Source: CAYYWV01 sp964475385 (lineage in GTDB: Bacteria; Pseudomonadota; Alphaproteobacteria; JAAXGF01). Taken from it: DNA of 8,445 nucleotides. The stretch spans positions 1 through 8,445 of the forward strand of contig CAYYWV010000104.1 in assembly GCA_964475385.1 (NCBI GenBank). The letters run 5' to 3'. Shown one piece after another: positions 1 through 6,207 of this stretch (position 1 is the first letter of the stretch; each line of letters begins with the position of its first letter). The translations under genes and the position numbers were made by a program. The notes under the pieces were generated by a model. The model made no database searches and was not told the origin of the DNA. It saw only the letters and a list, made by a program, of their open reading frames with translations.

Positions 1-1836
1 TCAGTCGGGCGCGAAGGCGTCGCGATAGTCGCGCTTGAGCGCCGGGTTCTGATCTTCTTTGGCGAGCAAGCAGTTGCCGATCGCCAGAACCTCGATATCG
101 GTGCCCATGAAGCAGCGAAAGGCGTCCTCCGGCGTGCACACGATGGGCTCGCCGCGCACGTTGAAGCTCGTGTTCACCACCACCGGGCAACCGGTCAATG
201 CCTTGAAACGCGTGAGCAACGCGTGGTAACGCGGGTTCGTCTCCCGGTGCACGGTCTGGACCCGCGCCGAGTAGTCGACATGGGTGACGGCCGGGATCTC
301 GGACCGCGGCACGTTGAGCTTCTCGATTCCGAACAAGGCCTTCTCGGCCTCGCCCGTCGCCCGGCGGCGCTTTTCGGCGACGTCGGCGACGATCAGCATG
401 TACGGGCTGTCGTCGTCGAGCGCGAACCAATCGGCCACGTCTTCGCGGAGAACCGACGGCGCGAAGGGGCGGAAGGATTCGCGGAACTTGATCTTGAGGT
501 TGAGCACCGACTGCATGGTTGGCGACCGGGCGTCGCCCAGGATCGAGCGCGCTCCGAGCGCGCGGGGACCGAACTCCATGCGGCCCTGGAACCAGCCCAG
601 CGCCTTGCCTTCGGCGAGCGCGACGGCGCAGGCGTCGATCAAGGCGTCGTCGTCGAGGCGGGCGAAGCGCGCGCCCGCGGCCTCGAGGCGGCGCTCGATC
701 TCGCCCTGGGCGAAGGCGGGGCCGAGATAGGCCCCTTGCATGGCGTCATGGATCCCGTCCGCCTCGCGCGGCTGGCCTTTGTACAGGTGGTAAGCGGCGA
801 GCGCCGCGCCGAGCGCGCCGCCGGCGTCGCCCGCCGCAGGCTGGACCCAGAGCCGCTCGAACGCGCGATCGCGCAGGATCTTGCCGTTGGCCACGCAGTT
901 GAGCGCCACCCCGCCGGCGAGGCACAGGTTGCGTGCGCCGGTCTCGCGGGCGAGCGCGCGAGTCATGCGCAGGACCACCTCTTCGAGCACGACCTGGATC
1001 GAGGCCGCGAGATCCATCTCGCGCTGGGTGATGGGCTCTTCCGGCTTGCGCGCCGGCCCGCCGAACAGGGCGTCGAAGCGCCCGTTGGTCATCCTCAGCC
1101 CGGTGCAGTAGTCGAAGTAACTTAGGTCGAGGCGAAAGGAACCGTCGTCCTTGACGTCGATCAGATGATCGAGAATGCGCTGTGCGTACTTCGGCTCGCC
1201 GTAGGGCGCAAGCCCCATCAGCTTGTACTCGCCGGAGTTGACCTTGAAGCCCGTGTAGTAGGTGAACGCCGAGTAAAGAAGGCCGAGCGAATGGGGGAAA
1301 TGGATCTCGCGTTGGATCTCGAGCCGGTTGCCGCGACCCACTGCGACCGAGGTCGTCGCCCATTCGCCGACCCCGTCCATGGTCAGCACCAGCGCCTCGT
1401 CGAAGGGCGAGGGGAAGAAGGCGCTCGCCGCGTGGCTCTGGTGGTGCTCGGCGAAGACGAGCCGGCGCTCCCAGTCGAAGTCGGGGCCGTGCTCGGCGAG
1501 CGCCTCGCGCAAGAGCCGCTTCTGGAACAGCTTCTCGCGCAGCCACAGGGGCATCGCCATGCGGAACGAGCGGAACCCCCGCGGGGCGAAGGCGACGTAG
1601 GTTTCGAGCAGGCGCTCGAACTTGAGGAACGGCTTGTCGTAGAAGGCGACGAGGTCGATGTCGTGGGCCTTCACCCCGCCCGCCTCCAAGCAGTAGGCGA
1701 CGGCGTGGCGCGGAAAACGCGCGTCGTGCTTGCGGCGGGTGAACCGCTCCTCTTGGGCGGCGGCGACGATCCGCCCGTCCTCGATCAGGGCGGCGGCGCT
1801 GTCGTGGTAGAAAGCGGAAAGGCCTAGGATGCGCAT
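1..1836 (-). CDS. NodU/CmcH-family O-carbamoyltransferase (SxtI-like)
   Basis: Complete 611-residue protein of the carbamoyltransferase family that includes NodU, CmcH, TobZ and SxtI. In this family carbamoyl phosphate and ATP give a carbamoyl-adenylate, and the carbamoyl group is moved to a hydroxyl on a sugar or small molecule. The N-terminal Kae1-like domain shows MRILGLSAFYHDSAA at the start, the EHHQSHAASAFF metal/nucleotide motif (residues 130-141; H131, H132, H135), TMDGVGEW (152-159), SGEYKLMGLAPYGEP (201-215) and AGGVALNCVANGK (307-319). The C-terminal YrdC-like part has GWFQGRMEFGPRALGARSIL (414-433) and NTSFNVRGEPIVCTPEDA (555-572). Length matches the family (about 570-620). The ATG lies 21 bases after the stop of the 49-residue gene, with no clear Shine-Dalgarno sequence, so it is probably translated from the same message. 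The acceptor cannot be read from sequence; a surface polysaccharide or secreted metabolite is the likely class (inference). TGA stop at the window edge. Confidence 0.95.
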   Translation of the reverse strand: MRILGLSAFYHDSAAALIEDGRIVAAAQEERFTRRKHDARFPRHAVAYCLEAGGVKAHDIDLVAFYDKPFLKFERLLETYVAFAPRGFRSFRMAMPLWLREKLFQKRLLREALAEHGPDFDWERRLVFAEHHQSHAASAFFPSPFDEALVLTMDGVGEWATTSVAVGRGNRLEIQREIHFPHSLGLLYSAFTYYTGFKVNSGEYKLMGLAPYGEPKYAQRILDHLIDVKDDGSFRLDLSYFDYCTGLRMTNGRFDALFGGPARKPEEPITQREMDLAASIQVVLEEVVLRMTRALARETGARNLCLAGGVALNCVANGKILRDRAFERLWVQPAAGDAGGALGAALAAYHLYKGQPREADGIHDAMQGAYLGPAFAQGEIERRLEAAGARFARLDDDALIDACAVALAEGKALGWFQGRMEFGPRALGARSILGDARSPTMQSVLNLKIKFRESFRPFAPSVLREDVADWFALDDDSPYMLIVADVAEKRRRATGEAEKALFGIEKLNVPRSEIPAVTHVDYSARVQTVHRETNPRYHALLTRFKALTGCPVVVNTSFNVRGEPIVCTPEDAFRCFMGTDIEVLAIGNCLLAKEDQNPALKRDYRDAFAPD

Positions 1837-1857
1837 CCCGGAGCGGCGACCGTTCGC

Positions 1858-2007
1858 TCAGAAGATCGTGTAGATGAACGGCGCGATCGCCGAGCCTTGC
1901 GCGAGCACGAGGAGCCCGCCGAACACGATCATCATGACCAGAAGCGGCACCAGCCAGAACTTCTTGCGCTGGCGCAGAAAGGCCCAAAGCTCGGACAGGA
2001 AGGACAT
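1858..2007 (-). CDS. DUF5989 family small membrane protein (SxtK-like)
   Basis: Small gene of 49 residues, starting MSFLSELWAFLRQRKKFW and ending IAPFIYTIF, followed by TGA. It has a short amphipathic, basic N terminus (R12, R14, K15, K16) and one hydrophobic segment at about residues 17-37 (FWLVPLLVMMIVFGGLLVLA), so a single-pass inner-membrane protein is expected. The pattern of an 'ELWxFLRxRKKFWLxP' head, one helix and a 'PFIYTxF' tail is what I know of DUF5989 proteins, which travel with NodU-type carbamoyltransferases; SxtK of saxitoxin clusters is the named relative. Start choice is firm: AGGAG (2016-2020) lies 8 bases upstream, and the gene begins 13 bases after the SxtJ-like stop. Biochemical function is unknown. 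A membrane anchor or docking helix for the carbamoyltransferase is a reasonable guess, no more. Confidence 0.88.
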   Translation of the reverse strand: MSFLSELWAFLRQRKKFWLVPLLVMMIVFGGLLVLAQGSAIAPFIYTIF

Positions 2008-2020
2008 CGCCGGGGCTCCT

Positions 2021-2443
2021 TCAGAACTGCTGCGGCATGGACTCGGGCGGCGGTCCCGGCGGGTCGCGCCGGATCCAGTAGCTTTCGGCCGCAGGGTCGC
2101 GGCGCAGGCGCAAGGGATCGCGCCCCATGGCGCGGATGATCAGCCCAGTCGGCGTGACCGCGAGATAGAACAAGAGCCCGGTGACCACCGGGTTGACGAT
2201 CCGGTGGAGAAGCGCGCCGAGGCGCGTCCACAGCCGGTTCGCGGGCGCGAGCAGGGCCGGGCGGACGAGCGCGACGACGACGAAGGCGGCCGCGATCCCG
2301 AGCGCCCAGGCCCGCACCGGCTGCGCGCGGACAAGCGGTATGAGCCCGACGATCGCGAACACGGCCGCGAACACCAGCCCGAACGATCGGTCCGACGAGG
2401 TTTTGACCGGAGGCGCGCGGTCGAAGGTCTCGTGCGTGTTCAT
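2021..2443 (-). CDS. SxtJ family membrane protein
   Basis: 140-residue integral membrane protein. Three hydrophobic segments are visible at about residues 21-38, 43-65 and 83-105, after a polar N terminus of about 19 residues. The C-terminal tail is cytoplasm-type, rich in Arg, Asp and Pro, with GRDPLRLRRDP (107-117) and ESYWIRRDPPG (120-130). The 'G-(K/R)-DPL ... SYW' tail after the last helix is the feature I associate with SxtJ proteins, found next to carbamoyltransferases and DUF5989 proteins in many bacteria. The following gene starts 13 bases downstream and the carbamoyltransferase follows that, so this is the first gene of a three-gene unit. A GGAG (2447-2450) sits only 3 bases before the ATG, which is tight but usable. 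No enzymatic residues are evident and the function is not established. Confidence 0.87.
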   Translation of the reverse strand: MNTHETFDRAPPVKTSSDRSFGLVFAAVFAIVGLIPLVRAQPVRAWALGIAAAFVVVALVRPALLAPANRLWTRLGALLHRIVNPVVTGLLFYLAVTPTGLIIRAMGRDPLRLRRDPAAESYWIRRDPPGPPPESMPQQF

Positions 2444-2460
2444 AGGCTCCAGTGTTACAT

Positions 2461-2520
2461 GATTTCTAGTAGTATTATAGGTAAGATATTATACTCTTTG
2501 GTTGTGAAAAAATAATTAAA
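2461..2520 (-). promoter_or_regulatory. AT-rich promoter-like region before the SxtJ-like gene
   Basis: The 99-base gap between the phnE2 stop and the SxtJ-like start contains a 60-base core with 13 G or C bases by hand count (about 22%), against roughly two thirds in the surroundings. On the minus strand it carries two perfect TATAAT hexamers, at 2493..2488 and 2479..2474, 14 bases apart; they also form an imperfect dyad (GTATTATA at 2472-2479 against TATTATAC at 2487-2494). No good -35 box is correctly spaced: the best TTCACA (2508..2503) lies 9 or 23 bases from the two hexamers. A promoter firing toward the SxtJ-like gene is the simplest reading. I see no GC-rich hairpin with a T run to terminate the phn transcript here. 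Confidence 0.5.
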
Positions 2521-2542
2521 TGTCAGACGCACCCTTCCACCC

Positions 2543-3355
2543 TTACGTAATCCGTCTGCGCACAACCGCCGAGATGAGCTCGCTGAACACGACCACCGCG
2601 AAGACGGCGACCAGCATGACCGAGACCTCGCGCCAGGCGAACATGTTGATCGCGGCGTAAAGCTCGATCCCGATCCCGCCGGCGCCGACGAAGCCGAGCA
2701 CCGTGGATTCGCGGATGTTGATGTCCCAGCGGTAGACGGTGGTGCCGTAGAGCACCGGCATCACCTGCGGCAGGACGCCGATCAAGAGCACCTTGAGCGG
2801 CGAGGCTCCCGTCGCCTCGATCGCCTCGACGGCGCCCTTGTCGATCTCCTCGATGGCCTCGGCCATGAGCTTGCCCATGAAACCGATCGACCGCGCCGCG
2901 ATCGCCCAGATCCCGGCGATCGCGCCGGGGCCGAACACGGCGACGAAGATCAGCGCCCAGACCACCGTGTTGACCGAACGCGAAGCGACCAGGATAAAGC
3001 GCCCGATCGCCCAGGCGACCGGGTTGGGCGTGGTGTTGCGGGCCGAAAGAAAGGCCACCGGCACGGCGACGACAAGAGTCGCGATCGTGCCCAGGGTCGC
3101 GATATGCACGGTCTCGATCAGCGGGCGGGCGAAATCGCCGAAGGAATCCCAAGCGGGCGGCATCATGCGGGTGATCAGGTCGGCGGCCTGGACATGGGCG
3201 TCGAGGAAGTAGACCCAGGGGATGTCGAGGTTGCTGACCGACCACACCGCCACCGCCACGATCCCCAGATACCAGGCGTAGCGAACCAGCGTCTCGCGCG
3301 GGCTGAACCGACGCCAGACCTCGGGGTGCTTGCGGGCGTGTTCGGAAGGCGTCAT
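2543..3355 (-). CDS. phnE: Phosphonate/phosphite ABC transporter permease, PhnE type (second copy)
   Basis: 270-residue inner-membrane permease. Hydrophobic segments occur near residues 27-43, 85-104, 115-140, 143-160 and 240-262. The cytoplasmic coupling loop (EAA motif) is EAIEATGASPLKVLLIGVLP (177-196), which contacts the ATPase PhnC. The PhnE signature follows: YRWDINIREST (208-218), then VLGFVGAGGIG (219-229). Length fits the family (about 260-285). The ATG is fixed by the ATGA overlap at 3352-3355 with the upstream permease gene, which implies translational coupling. A longer reading frame extends upstream of this ATG, but it lies inside phnE1 and has no membrane-protein character. It probably pairs with the first PhnE as a heterodimeric channel (inference from two non-identical copies). 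Substrate class as for PhnD. Confidence 0.94.
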   Translation of the reverse strand: MTPSEHARKHPEVWRRFSPRETLVRYAWYLGIVAVAVWSVSNLDIPWVYFLDAHVQAADLITRMMPPAWDSFGDFARPLIETVHIATLGTIATLVVAVPVAFLSARNTTPNPVAWAIGRFILVASRSVNTVVWALIFVAVFGPGAIAGIWAIAARSIGFMGKLMAEAIEEIDKGAVEAIEATGASPLKVLLIGVLPQVMPVLYGTTVYRWDINIRESTVLGFVGAGGIGIELYAAINMFAWREVSVMLVAVFAVVVFSELISAVVRRRIT

Positions 3356-4143
3356 TGCAAGTTGCCCCGCACCCAGTTCGAGAACAGCTCGCCCGCGAAC
3401 ACCAACGCGATGATGGTCAAGAGAATTGCGAGGCTGAAGTCGTAGTCGTAGCGCGAGAAGGTGGCGGCGAGCGTCTCGCCGATTCCGCCCGCGCCGACGA
3501 TGCCGACCACGGTCGAATGGCGAACGTTGGCGTCGAGCCGGTAGATCGAGTTGCCGAGATAGCGCGGCAGAATCTGGGGCATGACGCCGTAGATCAGCAT
3601 CTTCGGAAAGCTCGCGCCGGTCGCGCGAATCGCTTCGACTTGGCCCTCGTCCATATTCTCGATGTCTTCGGCCAGCATCTTGGCGATGAAGCTCGTGCTC
3701 GCGACGATCAGGGTGAGCACGCCGGCGAGCGGGCCGAAGCCGAAGATCTTCACGAAGAAGATGGCGATGATGATCTCGTGGAAGGTGCGGCTCAACGAGA
3801 TCAGCACTCGCGCAATCAGATAGACCGGCCGGGGCACGAGATTGATCGCGCCGGCAAGCCCGAGCGGCACCGCAAGGATCATGCCGAAGAAGCTCGCCGC
3901 GAGCGCCATCTGCACGCTTTCCACCACGCCGCGCACAAGAAGGCTCCAGCGGCTGAAGTCGGGCGGGAACATGCGGACGATCATGTTGATCGCGCGCGGC
4001 AGACCCTTGGCGACCCGGGCGGCGTCGAACTCGAGCGTGCCCACCGACCAAACGAGATACGCGACCGCGAGGGCGAGCAGCGCGTAACGATACGCCGGGT
4101 TGGCGATCATCCGGGGCGGCCGCCAAGTCGTGGGCGTGGTCAT
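3352..4143 (-). CDS. phnE: Phosphonate/phosphite ABC transporter permease, PhnE type (first copy)
   Basis: 263-residue permease of the binding-protein-dependent transport family. Hydrophobic stretches are seen near residues 20-36, 77-103, 106-118, 124-150 and 236-256. The EAA coupling loop is EAIRATGASFPKMLIYGVMP (170-189), followed by the PhnE-type YRLDANVRHSTVVGIVGAGG (201-220). It shares this architecture with the next gene but differs along its length, so the two are diverged paralogues rather than a recent duplication. Both ends overlap neighbours by four bases (ATGA at 4140-4143 with phnC and at 3352-3355 with phnE2). No strong Shine-Dalgarno precedes the start, consistent with coupled translation from phnC. 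Confidence 0.94.
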   Translation of the reverse strand: MTTPTTWRPPRMIANPAYRYALLALAVAYLVWSVGTLEFDAARVAKGLPRAINMIVRMFPPDFSRWSLLVRGVVESVQMALAASFFGMILAVPLGLAGAINLVPRPVYLIARVLISLSRTFHEIIIAIFFVKIFGFGPLAGVLTLIVASTSFIAKMLAEDIENMDEGQVEAIRATGASFPKMLIYGVMPQILPRYLGNSIYRLDANVRHSTVVGIVGAGGIGETLAATFSRYDYDFSLAILLTIIALVFAGELFSNWVRGNLQ

Positions 4144-5009
4144 GGGGTCGGAATCCGCGCCTCTAACGCGTCGCCGGCGGCCGTCTTGGCCTCGGCTTTA
4201 TCGCCGTTTCCATCGCCGGCGCCGTCTCCGTCTCCGTCCTCGCCATCCTTGCGGCGGATCGTAGTGCTCCAGTCCTCCTCGCCATAGATGTCGGTGAGCA
4301 CCCGGGCGGAGAGCCCCGAAGCCTCGCCGTCGAACACGATGCGCCCGTGGGCGAGCCCGATGACGCGGTCGGAGAAGGCCTGGGCGAGACCGACGTCGTG
4401 GATGTTGATCAGCGCCGGCGTGCCGCGCTCGTGGGCGAGCGCGCACAGAAGCCGCATGATCTGACGCGCGGTCTTGGGATCGAGGCTCGCGGTCGGCTCG
4501 TCGACGAGCAGAAGCCGCGGCCTTTGCATCAGCGCGCGCGCGATCCCGACCCGCTGGCGTTGGCCGCCCGAAAGCGCGTCCGCCCGCGTGTTCTCGTAAC
4601 CCGCGAGGCCGACGCGCTCGAGCAGCTCGTAAGCCGCGGCCACGTCCTCGGCCGGGTAGTCGCGCCGGAGCGCCCGCAGGAAGCTCACGTAGCCGAGCCG
4701 GCCGGCGAGAATGTTCTCCATCACCGTCAGCCGTTCGACCAGGTTGTATTCCTGGAAGATCATGCCCATCTGCCGGCGCGCGAAGCGCAACGCGCGACGA
4801 CCGAGCGCGGTGATCTCGACGCCGTCGAGGACGACGCGCCCCGCGCTCGGCTCGACGAGCCGGTTGATGCAGCGAATCAGCGTCGATTTCCCCGCCCCCG
4901 ACGAGCCGATCACGGCGACGACCTGGGGCCGGTCCACCGTGAAGCTCACGCCGTTCAGCGCGCGGGCGCCGGTGGGATAGCGTTTGACGAGATCCTGGAC
5001 TTCGAGCAT
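4140..5009 (-). CDS. phnC: Phosphonate/phosphite ABC transporter ATP-binding protein PhnC
   Basis: 289-residue ABC ATPase that powers the PhnE channel on the cytoplasmic face. All core motifs are present: Walker A GSSGAGKST (35-43), Q-loop Q86 in FQEYNLVERLTV, signature LSGGQRQR (146-153), Walker B LLLVD with catalytic E171 (166-171), D-loop SLD (175-177) and switch histidine H204. The VMENILAGRLG segment (96-106) is typical of PhnC. The protein is longer than usual PhnC (about 250-275) because of a tail from about residue 252 with an Asp/Gly tract (255-270), encoded by a hexanucleotide-like repeat, and then an Ala/Glu-rich end. The ATG lies 80 bases after the phnD stop, with a weak AAAGGGG upstream. 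The stop overlaps the next start (ATGA). Confidence 0.95.
   Translation of the reverse strand: MLEVQDLVKRYPTGARALNGVSFTVDRPQVVAVIGSSGAGKSTLIRCINRLVEPSAGRVVLDGVEITALGRRALRFARRQMGMIFQEYNLVERLTVMENILAGRLGYVSFLRALRRDYPAEDVAAAYELLERVGLAGYENTRADALSGGQRQRVGIARALMQRPRLLLVDEPTASLDPKTARQIMRLLCALAHERGTPALINIHDVGLAQAFSDRVIGLAHGRIVFDGEASGLSARVLTDIYGEEDWSTTIRRKDGEDGDGDGAGDGNGDKAEAKTAAGDALEARIPTP
4201..4247 (-). repeat. Low-complexity repeat coding the Asp/Gly tail of PhnC
   Basis: On the plus strand the tract reads as degenerate units of the type CCGTCT/CCGTCC/CCATCG. On the coding strand it gives alternating Gly and Asp codons (GDGDGAGDGNGD, about residues 259-270). It lies beyond the conserved ATPase fold and looks like local slippage expansion. 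Confidence 0.6.
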
Positions 5010-5032
5010 CGCCCCTTTGACTTTGAGCAGCG

Positions 5033-5059
5033 CCGCCGCCCCGTGGGCCGGAGCGGCGG
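5033..5059 (-). promoter_or_regulatory. Strong hairpin in the phnD-phnC intergenic spacer
   Basis: The 80-base spacer contains an inverted repeat with 10-base arms. In the transcript CCGCCGCUCC pairs with GGGGCGGCGG (one G-U pair) around a 7-base loop; plus-strand arms are 5033-5042 and 5050-5059. No U run follows in the transcribed direction, so it is not a classical terminator. Hairpins in this place, after a binding-protein gene and before the ATPase and permease genes, often protect the upstream message from 3' decay or reduce read-through, giving more binding protein than transporter. That role is inference here. Confidence 0.55.
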
Positions 5060-5089
5060 TCGCATGGTCGTTCGATCGCGCGGCGGCGA

Positions 5090-5125
5090 TCAGTCTTTCT
5101 TCTTCTTTTTCTTCTTCTTGACCTT
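5090..5125 (-). repeat. Trinucleotide-rich tract coding the poly-lysine C terminus of PhnD
   Basis: The plus strand shows TTT and CTT triplets in series (5096-5119), which on the coding strand are eight consecutive Lys codons (six AAG, two AAA). They are preceded by Lys-Val and followed by Asp and the stop. A near-pure purine triplet tract at a gene end is a slippage-prone element. Confidence 0.7.
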
Positions 5126-6124
5126 CAGGCCGGCGAGCGCTTCTTGGGTGTACTGCACGCCGTTGTACGCCTGGATCGTGCGGATGATCTTCCAGTTGTC
5201 TTTGAAGGTGATCGGGATGAAGCGGTCGGCCTGCCTGCCGAATTCCTTCTCAAGTCCCGTGCCTTTCCAGTCGAAGGTGAAGAACGCCTTCTTGATCTTC
5301 TGCTGAAGCTCGGGCTTCAGGTTGTAGACGTAGCCGTAAGATGTGGTCGGGAACATGTCCGATTCCCAAATGATCCGCACGTCCGAGCGTTTGAGCTGCC
5401 CTTTGTCGATCATGCGCTCGAGCACGGTCGAGGCGACCGGCGCGGCGTCGTAATCGCCGTTGACCACGCCCATGATCGAGTTGTCGTGCTTGCCCGAGTA
5501 GATGACCTTGTAATCGACGTCGGGTTTGACCCCCATCTGCGTGAACAAGGCGCGCGGCGCCTGGTTGCCCGAGTTCGACGACGGCGTCACATGGGCGATC
5601 TTGCGGCCCTTGAGATCCTTCACCGAGCGGATGTCGCTGTCGGGCTGGGTGATGAGCTGAAGGCGATAGCCCGTAAGCCCGCTCGCCTTGCCCATGATCG
5701 CGAAAGGCACATAACCGGCGAGGTTGACGCCGAACACGGTCGGCCCGGTCGAGATGCCCGCCACGTGCAGCCGGCCCGAACGCATGGCCTCGACCTGGGC
5801 CGCGTAGGATTCGGCTCCGTACCACTTGACCCGCTTGCCGGTCACCTGGGACAGGTAGTCCATGAACTCCTCGAACACGTTCTCGTAGACCGAGGGGTCT
5901 TCGACCGGCGTGTAGGAGAATACGAGCGGGTCGGGATCAAGCCATTGGCTTGGGTCCGTCGGCGTATCGGCGACCAGGTCGCCATTGTCGTCGCAGTAGC
6001 GAACGTCGAGCTGGCCGCGGTTCTTGCATTCCTGGGCCAGAGCGAGCGATGAGGCGAACGCCGCCGCCAAAACGCCCGCGAATACCGCCCACAGCGTGCG
6101 GCGGTCGATCGTCAATCCAGACAT
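5090..6124 (-). CDS. phnD: Phosphonate/phosphite/phosphate ABC transporter substrate-binding protein, PhnD type
   Basis: 344-residue periplasmic binding protein that would capture an organophosphonate or a reduced or oxidised phosphorus oxyanion and pass it to PhnE1/E2. A signal peptide is evident: basic start with R8-R9, hydrophobic core 11-29, probable cut after ALA (28-30). No lipobox precedes C33. The PhnD fold is shown by LVFSYTPVEDPSVYENVFEE (67-86), YGAESYAAQVEAMRSGRLHV, the anion-binding loop HVTPSSNSGNQAPRALFTQMG, YSGKHDNSIMGVVNGDYDAA and RIIWES...TTSYGYVYN. The chosen ATG (6124) has an excellent AGGGAGGA five bases or so upstream and begins the signal peptide; a longer frame to 6193 would prepend an implausible leader. 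Odd points: an N-terminal Cys-flanked DxNxDxxxD motif (C33, C44, D45, N47, D49, D53) and a C-terminal run of eight lysines. Substrate is not decidable because no C-P lyase, phosphonatase or phosphite dehydrogenase gene is present in the window. Confidence 0.94.
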   Translation of the reverse strand: MSGLTIDRRTLWAVFAGVLAAAFASSLALAQECKNRGQLDVRYCDDNGDLVADTPTDPSQWLDPDPLVFSYTPVEDPSVYENVFEEFMDYLSQVTGKRVKWYGAESYAAQVEAMRSGRLHVAGISTGPTVFGVNLAGYVPFAIMGKASGLTGYRLQLITQPDSDIRSVKDLKGRKIAHVTPSSNSGNQAPRALFTQMGVKPDVDYKVIYSGKHDNSIMGVVNGDYDAAPVASTVLERMIDKGQLKRSDVRIIWESDMFPTTSYGYVYNLKPELQQKIKKAFFTFDWKGTGLEKEFGRQADRFIPITFKDNWKIIRTIQAYNGVQYTQEALAGLKVKKKKKKKKD

Positions 6125-6157
6125 CTGGTCCTCCCTGACGCAGACTCGATCATGAAG

Positions 6158-6204
6158 AAAAAATCCCCGCCTTTCCGATGGGCCTTCGCCCATACGGCGG
6201 CGAG
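6158..6204 (-). terminator. Terminator-like stem and T6 run in the phnD leader
   Basis: On the minus strand an inner hairpin ATGGGC-GAAG-GCCCAT (plus 6178-6193) is flanked by CTCGCC (6199-6204) and GGCGGG (6166-6171), which can form an outer stem with one G-U pair. Right after it come G, A and TTTTTT (A6 at 6158-6163 on the plus strand). It ends only about 33 bases before the phnD ATG, too close for a full promoter to fit between. It could terminate glk read-through or act as an attenuator within the phnD leader. Confidence 0.45.
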
Positions 6205-6207
6205 CCT

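Noticed and set aside
223..1827. Several long plus-strand open frames opposite the carbamoyltransferase
   Set aside because: They are antisense shadows caused by high G+C content; compositions rich in Arg, Ala, Glu and Gly, no domains, and the opposite strand has a clear family protein.
1..2443. Evidence for saxitoxin or nodulation-factor synthesis
   Set aside because: The three genes are also common outside such pathways and no polyketide, amidinotransferase or nod gene is in the window.
3356..4126. Apparent 5' extension of phnE2 to give a 527-residue protein
   Set aside because: The extension is the alternate frame of phnE1, Arg-rich and without membrane segments. The ATGA overlap at 3352-3355 gives the natural start.
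6112..6153. A 13-codon upstream frame in the phnD leader overlapping the phnD start
   Set aside because: It has no well-spaced ribosome binding site and a frame of this size is expected by chance.
6125..6193. Upstream ATG at 6193 as phnD start
   Set aside because: It would place 23 polar residues before the signal peptide and lies inside the leader hairpin; the ATG at 6124 has a strong ribosome binding site.
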